Of a stretch of 10,768 nucleotides of DNA, positions 7,165-10,768 are shown one piece after another; position 1 is the first letter of the stretch; each line of letters starts with the position of its first letter. Location: positions 1-10,768 of the forward strand of contig CAKUEZ010000069.1 in the NCBI GenBank assembly GCA_934646965.1, given 5' to 3'. The position numbers and the translations under genes were made by a program. Source of the DNA: an uncultured Collinsella sp. Lineage in GTDB: Bacteria; Actinomycetota; Coriobacteriia; Coriobacteriales; Coriobacteriaceae. A model generated the notes under the pieces. That model was not told the origin of the DNA and made no database searches. It saw nothing but the letters and a program-made list of their open reading frames with translations.

Positions 7165-7218
7165 TCCCCAAAATCATACGATGTCAAAAGACTGACACTT
7201 GTGTATGCCTTTTGACAT
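7165..7218. repeat. Direct repeat, right copy
   Basis: The partner of 4681-4732, lying 178 bp upstream of the DUF262 start codon. The ends ATGTCAAAAG (7181-7190) and CTTTTGACAT (7209-7218) form a perfect 10-bp inverted repeat around 18 bases. On the minus strand TTGACA (7183-7188) and TATGAT (7173-7178) both occur, but only about 4 bases apart, so they do not make one promoter. TATGAT could be a -10 box for the DUF262 gene, but the leader would be about 180 bases. Confidence 0.65.
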
Positions 7219-7376
7219 TGCCACAGTCTTACGGGCTTCTTGTCTCATATGCCAAGAGCGGATATCTAGATCGCTGCCTCTCCCGCCTAAAGGAGCTCGA
7301 CAAGAACTGATCGAAGGGCAAATCAGACATCGAGCAAGTCGCCGACCTGCTCATCGCGCCTCGCAAAAATGGGTAA
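7219..7376 (+). pseudogene. Possible decayed 3' end of an unidentified gene
   Basis: In one plus frame the sequence reads SYGLLVSYAKSGYLDRCLSR, then LKELDKN, a TGA at 7308-7310, then SKGKSDIEQVADLLIAPRKN ending in TAA at 7374-7376. Both halves look like real amphipathic protein sequence and share one frame, as if a stop mutation interrupts a former C-terminal coding segment. It starts right after the right direct repeat, as would a gene cut off by insertion of the DUF262 module. I do not recognise the family. The 417-bp gap between the DUF262 GTG and the next gene holds nothing else I can support. Confidence 0.3.
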
Positions 7377-7437
7377 GCACAGGGCCATCTTGAGCGATGG
7401 CGATGATGGCACGGAATTGCAGCCGAGTCGCCCCGAC

Positions 7438-9801
7438 CTATTCGCCACCCGATGCCGGCAAGCTGTTGAGCGGCTCACTCTCACCGGCGGCGCCAAGGCG
7501 TTTCTGCATCTTCTCGATCAGCTTAAGGGTTGAAGACAAATACCCAAGCCCCTTCTTCAACTGCTTGAGCAACCTGCCATCCCTGCGATCCCCCTTTCCA
7601 TTCTCCTTCTCGACATCCTCCTCAACACCAGCGATGCTGCGCCGCACGGCCTCGGCTGCCTTCCGCACCAAAACGGCTCCCTCATGCGGGCAGCGGTCAG
7701 TTGCCACATCAAGAAAAGCAAGAAGCCTCGAACATTCAACGAGCACGAACTGCGCATAGTTCTCCCCCATCGATGCCGCCAAGGCAACGCCGCCCGACCC
7801 CAAAAGACCAAGCGCGGCGCCGCTCCCCGTAATCAAAGCAGTCCCGCCGGCCATTCCCATGCCGCCGGTGGCCAAGGCTCCGCCGCCAGCCGCAGCAAGG
7901 CTCGCATTGACAAGCGCTGCTCCATGGAGGCCGACAAACGAGCCTCCGAAGATGCCGACAGCGATATCCGAAGCGAATGCCGCAGCCACCCCTCCTGCGC
8001 CTACGAACGCCGCCGCAGCAATGGCACCGCCCACCAAGAGCTTTGGCAATGTATCTGAAAGCTCACGAGCGCGCGCCCCGCGATACTTCTCGAGGGAACG
8101 TATGGCATCCGAATCAACCGCGTCTTGTCTCCTGGGAAATTCATCTTTAACCCAAGACCCACTCTCCTTCAAACCTTTGTATTCCTTCTTCTCTTCATCT
8201 CCTATCTGGAAATAGGGGTGAAACTCAACCAGCTCCTGAGCGATCAGCAAAGCGCGCACCTTACCGCCTCGCTGCCGCGAAATAGCCTCAAGGACTCCGT
8301 ACGCATCATCCTCGCTCAAAAAGTAGCCGTCTGCATCAATGCCTAAGCCATCCGCGACCGAATCCCGCCACGCGTGGGCCCAGCTCCTCTTTTGCCCTTT
8401 GCGCACTTCGTTCTTCTCGTTCCCGCAGTCGTAGTTGATGGCGGCAAGCTTCAGCGAGAAGGCAATCCTCGTCGTTTCTCTATCTAGGCTATAAAAGTGG
8501 AATCCATCGAAAATATCCTGGCGGCGCCTGGCGCGCTCAGCCCAAGCCTCGGACATTTCCTCCGCCATATAGCCCCAGTCGGCATGAAGTGCAAACGCAA
8601 GGCGTCCAACTCCGACGTAGTTTATACGCAAGAAGAACTTCTGGGCGAAAACGACCTTGTTTCCCTCGCATTCGATACCTGCCCTGACCGCCGCCGTCGC
8701 CAGATTCGCCAGAACAAACGAAGTGCTCGAAACCGTGACCATGCGAGTGAGGGCCCTACTGTTGTAGGGCATAAAATGCGAAGCCTTGAGTTTGTTCAAG
8801 CCGGAGACCTTGCTCACTTCACAACGCTCTAGCTCGGCCTTGAGCCTTGAAAGCATGTAGAGACAACGAACGATAACCTCGTTGGCCACGACTGCTGGCA
8901 CTTGGCTTAAAGCCTGATCGAGAAGACCGACTTCCATCCGAAGGTCGAAGCGAATGGGCTTGCCGTCCTCGGTTTTGAACACCGTTCCGTTAAACAGCTT
9001 TGAGATCCATTGCTGAATGCGAATATCCTCACCCTTATAGGCAATCTGCACGTCTTGAAAAACAGGTAGGGAGGAGAGCTCCTTTAGCAGGGACAGCACG
9101 ATGCCGGGAATGCCCGTCCCCTTACCGGGGTTGGAGCTGTACCCCGCCATGTCGCTCACAAGATGCATCGCCCAGAACAGAGTGCCGAACGCGATCTTCT
9201 CCGGAACGTTCCTGCCTATAAGAGGGCAGTCGGAATCGAAGGCGGCGGTAGGCAGGTCAAAGGCGACAAACCGGCCGGCAGTATCGGCACCATAGCCTTT
9301 GCCCGTGAATTGCGAGAGGATCGAACACGCAAGGCCAACCAAACTCGGGTGGTGCGAAAAATCCCGCAGATGATGTTGGAGCCCGCCGCCAAACTCGGCG
9401 GTCAGCTTGTCCGCCGCAAAAGGAAACTCTTTCTCCAAAAAGCGAATAGCATCTTCCAGAGTTGCATCCGCCTTTGTCATCCCCGCAGACTTGGCAACCG
9501 TAAGAACGAAATTGCCGACCTTCTCATCGCCCCAGGCTTTGGCACCCTCCAGGTTGAAGTCTTTCTGCCACAGGATATTCAACGCGCCCGTGAGGAGCCC
9601 GCTAACGGCTGCAAGTTCATAGTCGAGCTTCGTAGCCTTTTCAGCCCGAGGGTCAAAATCAAAGAGGACCTCCTCCCCATCGGGAGCGTCCTTAAAACCA
9701 ACCAGCACAGCGTTACCGTTCAGCGGCACAGATGTAACTTTGGGCAGTTGAGATATGGTGTAAACTATCTCGCCGCCACTCAAAACAAGTTCGTCTGCCA
9801 T
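7438..9801 (-). CDS. Large protein of unknown function with glycine-zipper-like hydrophobic segment
   Basis: A 787-residue protein with no family name I can assign. The first 580 residues look globular and contain a striking histidine cluster, HHLRDFSHHPSLVGL (143-157), followed by ILSQFTGKGYGAD. Residues about 588-679 are almost entirely Gly, Ala, Val, Leu and Ile, with repeated GG and GxxxG patterns (GGGALATGGMGMAGGTALI). This composition is typical of helices that pack in or insert into membranes. The last 108 residues are charged and probably coiled, with a basic patch (GDRRDGRLLKQLKKG). No signal peptide is visible. The ATG at 9801 has AGGAGG 8 bases upstream, so the longer frame to 9870 is rejected. 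It follows a broken restriction-like gene by 38 bp. A membrane-acting effector in a defence locus is a reasonable hypothesis only. Confidence 0.8.
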   Translation of the reverse strand: MADELVLSGGEIVYTISQLPKVTSVPLNGNAVLVGFKDAPDGEEVLFDFDPRAEKATKLDYELAAVSGLLTGALNILWQKDFNLEGAKAWGDEKVGNFVLTVAKSAGMTKADATLEDAIRFLEKEFPFAADKLTAEFGGGLQHHLRDFSHHPSLVGLACSILSQFTGKGYGADTAGRFVAFDLPTAAFDSDCPLIGRNVPEKIAFGTLFWAMHLVSDMAGYSSNPGKGTGIPGIVLSLLKELSSLPVFQDVQIAYKGEDIRIQQWISKLFNGTVFKTEDGKPIRFDLRMEVGLLDQALSQVPAVVANEVIVRCLYMLSRLKAELERCEVSKVSGLNKLKASHFMPYNSRALTRMVTVSSTSFVLANLATAAVRAGIECEGNKVVFAQKFFLRINYVGVGRLAFALHADWGYMAEEMSEAWAERARRRQDIFDGFHFYSLDRETTRIAFSLKLAAINYDCGNEKNEVRKGQKRSWAHAWRDSVADGLGIDADGYFLSEDDAYGVLEAISRQRGGKVRALLIAQELVEFHPYFQIGDEEKKEYKGLKESGSWVKDEFPRRQDAVDSDAIRSLEKYRGARARELSDTLPKLLVGGAIAAAAFVGAGGVAAAFASDIAVGIFGGSFVGLHGAALVNASLAAAGGGALATGGMGMAGGTALITGSGAALGLLGSGGVALAASMGENYAQFVLVECSRLLAFLDVATDRCPHEGAVLVRKAAEAVRRSIAGVEEDVEKENGKGDRRDGRLLKQLKKGLGYLSSTLKLIEKMQKRLGAAGESEPLNSLPASGGE

Positions 9802-9809
9802 ACCGGTTT

Positions 9810-9815
9810 CCTCCT
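9810..9815 (-). promoter_or_regulatory. Strong ribosome binding site deciding the large-protein start
   Basis: AGGAGG on the minus strand lies 8 bases before the ATG at 9801. The reading frame stays open upstream to 9870, but the added 23 residues overlap the end region of the broken gene and have no comparable site. Confidence 0.75.
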
Positions 9816-9839
9816 GCAAACGCGTAAAATCAGATTGCC

Positions 9840-10165
9840 CTACGCCGCCAGATCCCTCTCGTAGAAGCACTCGATAATCTCGATGGTACAGTTGCTTATA
9901 ACCTCGTCGGGATAGCTCGCCTCTGGCAGCCCGTATGCCTCATTGTGCACGATAACGCGCACAGCGTCACGGGTCTATGCCTGTCCATCCAGCGAATCAT
10001 GTTTGCAAGCCGTTCTCCGATAATAGCTGCCTTCTCGATGTCCGCACTCTTGACCTGCTTAGTCTCAGCGGGTGTCAGTGTGTCCTTGAATAACATCTCA
10101 AACACAGCCATCTGCTGCTGATTCTGGGATCTTTCGCGCAACCATTCCTTCTGCTTGTCGCCAAA
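9840..10165 (-). pseudogene. Frameshifted 3' fragment resembling a type I restriction subunit (HsdR) C-terminus
   Basis: One minus frame, open from 10165 after a TAA at 10166-10168, reads GDKQKEWLRERSQNQQQMAV on through FEMLFKDTLTPAETKQVK and ANMIRWMDRHR. A second frame then takes over near 9970 and reads TRDAVRVIVHNEAYGLPEAS, then YPDEVISN and IIECFYERDLAA, ending in TAG at 9840-9842. Together they give a plausible C-terminal domain of about 105 residues interrupted by one frameshift. The pattern, a helical FxxLF..LT segment, then R.AVR.....Y.LP...YP and a final helix, resembles HsdR C-termini as I remember them. The family call is tentative, but the frameshift reading is well supported. There is no start codon with a ribosome binding site, and the 5' part is gone, replaced at about 10166 by the end of the exonuclease gene. 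Confidence 0.5.
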
Positions 10166-10177
10166 TTAGCACCCGCT

Positions 10178-10768
10178 CTACCTCCCCTCCGCCTTCAGCT
10201 GCAGCAGCAGGTCGCCCAGCTCGGGGCACTTGCTGGAGAGGCGCGTCTGGGGTCGCTCGCCCATCCCCCATCGCTGGCGGACCTCCCGTGCGCGCGGGCT
10301 CACGCGGTAGTCCCCGTCCATCACCTGCTTGAGCAGCTTGGCGGTCACGCGCGCGTCGGCGAGGGCGCTGTGGGCGTGGCCCGTCGACTCATCAAAATCG
10401 ATGCCAAACCACGTTGCCGCATCGCCCAACGAGACACGCCCGTGGCTGCCCACATCCATGATCGAGGTGTAAAACGCCTGTAGGTCGGCCCAGTCCGTAG
10501 GAAAGGCGGCAAGGTCGATACGCTTTGCCTGGCACTCAGTCAAAAGCTGTCGCCGGTCCGCCCCACTCCAGCAAACCACCTGGGCGGAGAAGCGACCAAT
10601 CCAATCGCCGAGCCTTTTCATCACCATGTAGAGCGGATCGGCCATCGCGGTGTCCACGGCCGATATCCCCGTAAGCTCGCGGACGGGATACGCGACGCCT
10701 TCGGCATATTCCGTCTGCACAAACTGCGAGAACTCGCCCATCACGTTGCCGCGGTTATCGAGCTTGAC
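10178..10768 (-). CDS. DEDDh 3'-5' exonuclease, N-terminal part outside the window
   Basis: The frame is open to the window edge, so the apparent GTG/ATG at 10739-10744 is probably internal and the true start lies beyond 10768. The visible 196 residues lack the first DxE motif, which should be further upstream. They show the second-motif aspartate in CWSGADRRQL (Asp at about 10556-10558) and the third motif HSALAD (His about 10370-10372, Asp about 10355-10357), the H-x4-D spacing of DEDDh enzymes such as RNase T, the DNA polymerase III proofreading subunit and KapD-like proteins. The C-terminal 50 residues are basic and may bind nucleic acid. Whether the substrate is DNA or RNA cannot be decided. 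It ends 12 bp before the broken restriction-like fragment and probably marks the host flank of the accessory block. Confidence 0.82.
   Translation of the reverse strand, partial: VKLDNRGNVMGEFSQFVQTEYAEGVAYPVRELTGISAVDTAMADPLYMVMKRLGDWIGRFSAQVVCWSGADRRQLLTECQAKRIDLAAFPTDWADLQAFYTSIMDVGSHGRVSLGDAATWFGIDFDESTGHAHSALADARVTAKLLKQVMDGDYRVSPRAREVRQRWGMGERPQTRLSSKCPELGDLLLQLKAEGR

Noticed and set aside
4681..7218. Insertion sequence or integron interpretation of the direct repeats
   Set aside because: No transposase, integrase or terminal inverted repeats are visible between or beside the copies, and a target duplication of this length would be unusual. I keep only the neutral description.
7384..7401. 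Hairpin GCCATC-TTGAGC-GATGGC downstream of the large protein gene
   Set aside because: The stem is only 6 bp and the nearest T-run on the minus strand is well separated, so it does not meet the pattern of an intrinsic terminator.
9163..9864. A plus-strand open frame of 233 codons opposite the large glycine-zipper gene
   Set aside because: It lies wholly antisense to a gene with a strong start and protein-like composition, and it has no motif or ribosome binding site of its own that I can see.

Overview
The window looks like a chromosomal segment of a moderately GC-rich actinobacterium. I favour a gut member of the Coriobacteriia, such as Collinsella or a relative. This rests on overall codon style, an anaerobe-type amino-acid ammonia-lyase with a YheO-type regulator, and AGGAG-type ribosome binding sites. 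It is a judgement by eye, not a database result.

Layout, left to right. (1) 1-1079, minus: a diaminopropionate ammonia-lyase (DpaL/YgeX) whose 3' end is cut off by the window edge. (2) 1080-1355: a divergent intergenic region with two copies of the palindrome AACAAA-N3-TTTGTT, 51 bp apart. (3) 1356-2009, plus: a YheO/DauR-type PAS_6 plus HTH regulator, presumably controlling the lyase through those palindromes. (4) 2132-3133, plus: an unrecognised, low-complexity, single-pass membrane protein with its own TATAAT box. (5) 3173-10165, all minus: an accessory block resembling a genome-defence islet. In transcription order it holds a frameshifted fragment resembling the C-terminus of a type I restriction subunit (9840-10165), a 787-residue protein with a long glycine-zipper-like hydrophobic segment (7438-9801), a DUF262-DUF1524-DUF5655 restriction-type protein (4864-6987), and an AAA_14/DUF4143 ATPase (3173-4495). 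(6) 10178-10768, minus: the C-terminal part of a DEDDh 3'-5' exonuclease, probably a host gene at the edge of the block.

The most unusual structure is in the gaps of the accessory block. The 334-bp gap upstream of the DUF4143 ATPase holds four degenerate tandem repeats at an exact 33-bp period, then an inverted repeat. About 52 bp of that gap recurs in direct orientation upstream of the DUF262 gene, so the DUF262 gene lies between two direct repeats. Each copy sits about 180 bp upstream of a minus-strand start codon. A perfect 13-bp hairpin lies directly behind the DUF262 stop codon.

The lyase and its regulator form a coherent unit for catabolism of 2,3-diaminopropionate, giving pyruvate and ammonia under local control. 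The accessory genes have separate ribosome binding sites and gaps of hundreds of bases, so they are probably separate transcription units accumulated at one locus rather than one operon. Whether the large glycine-zipper protein is a defence effector is open; it is the best candidate here for something undescribed.
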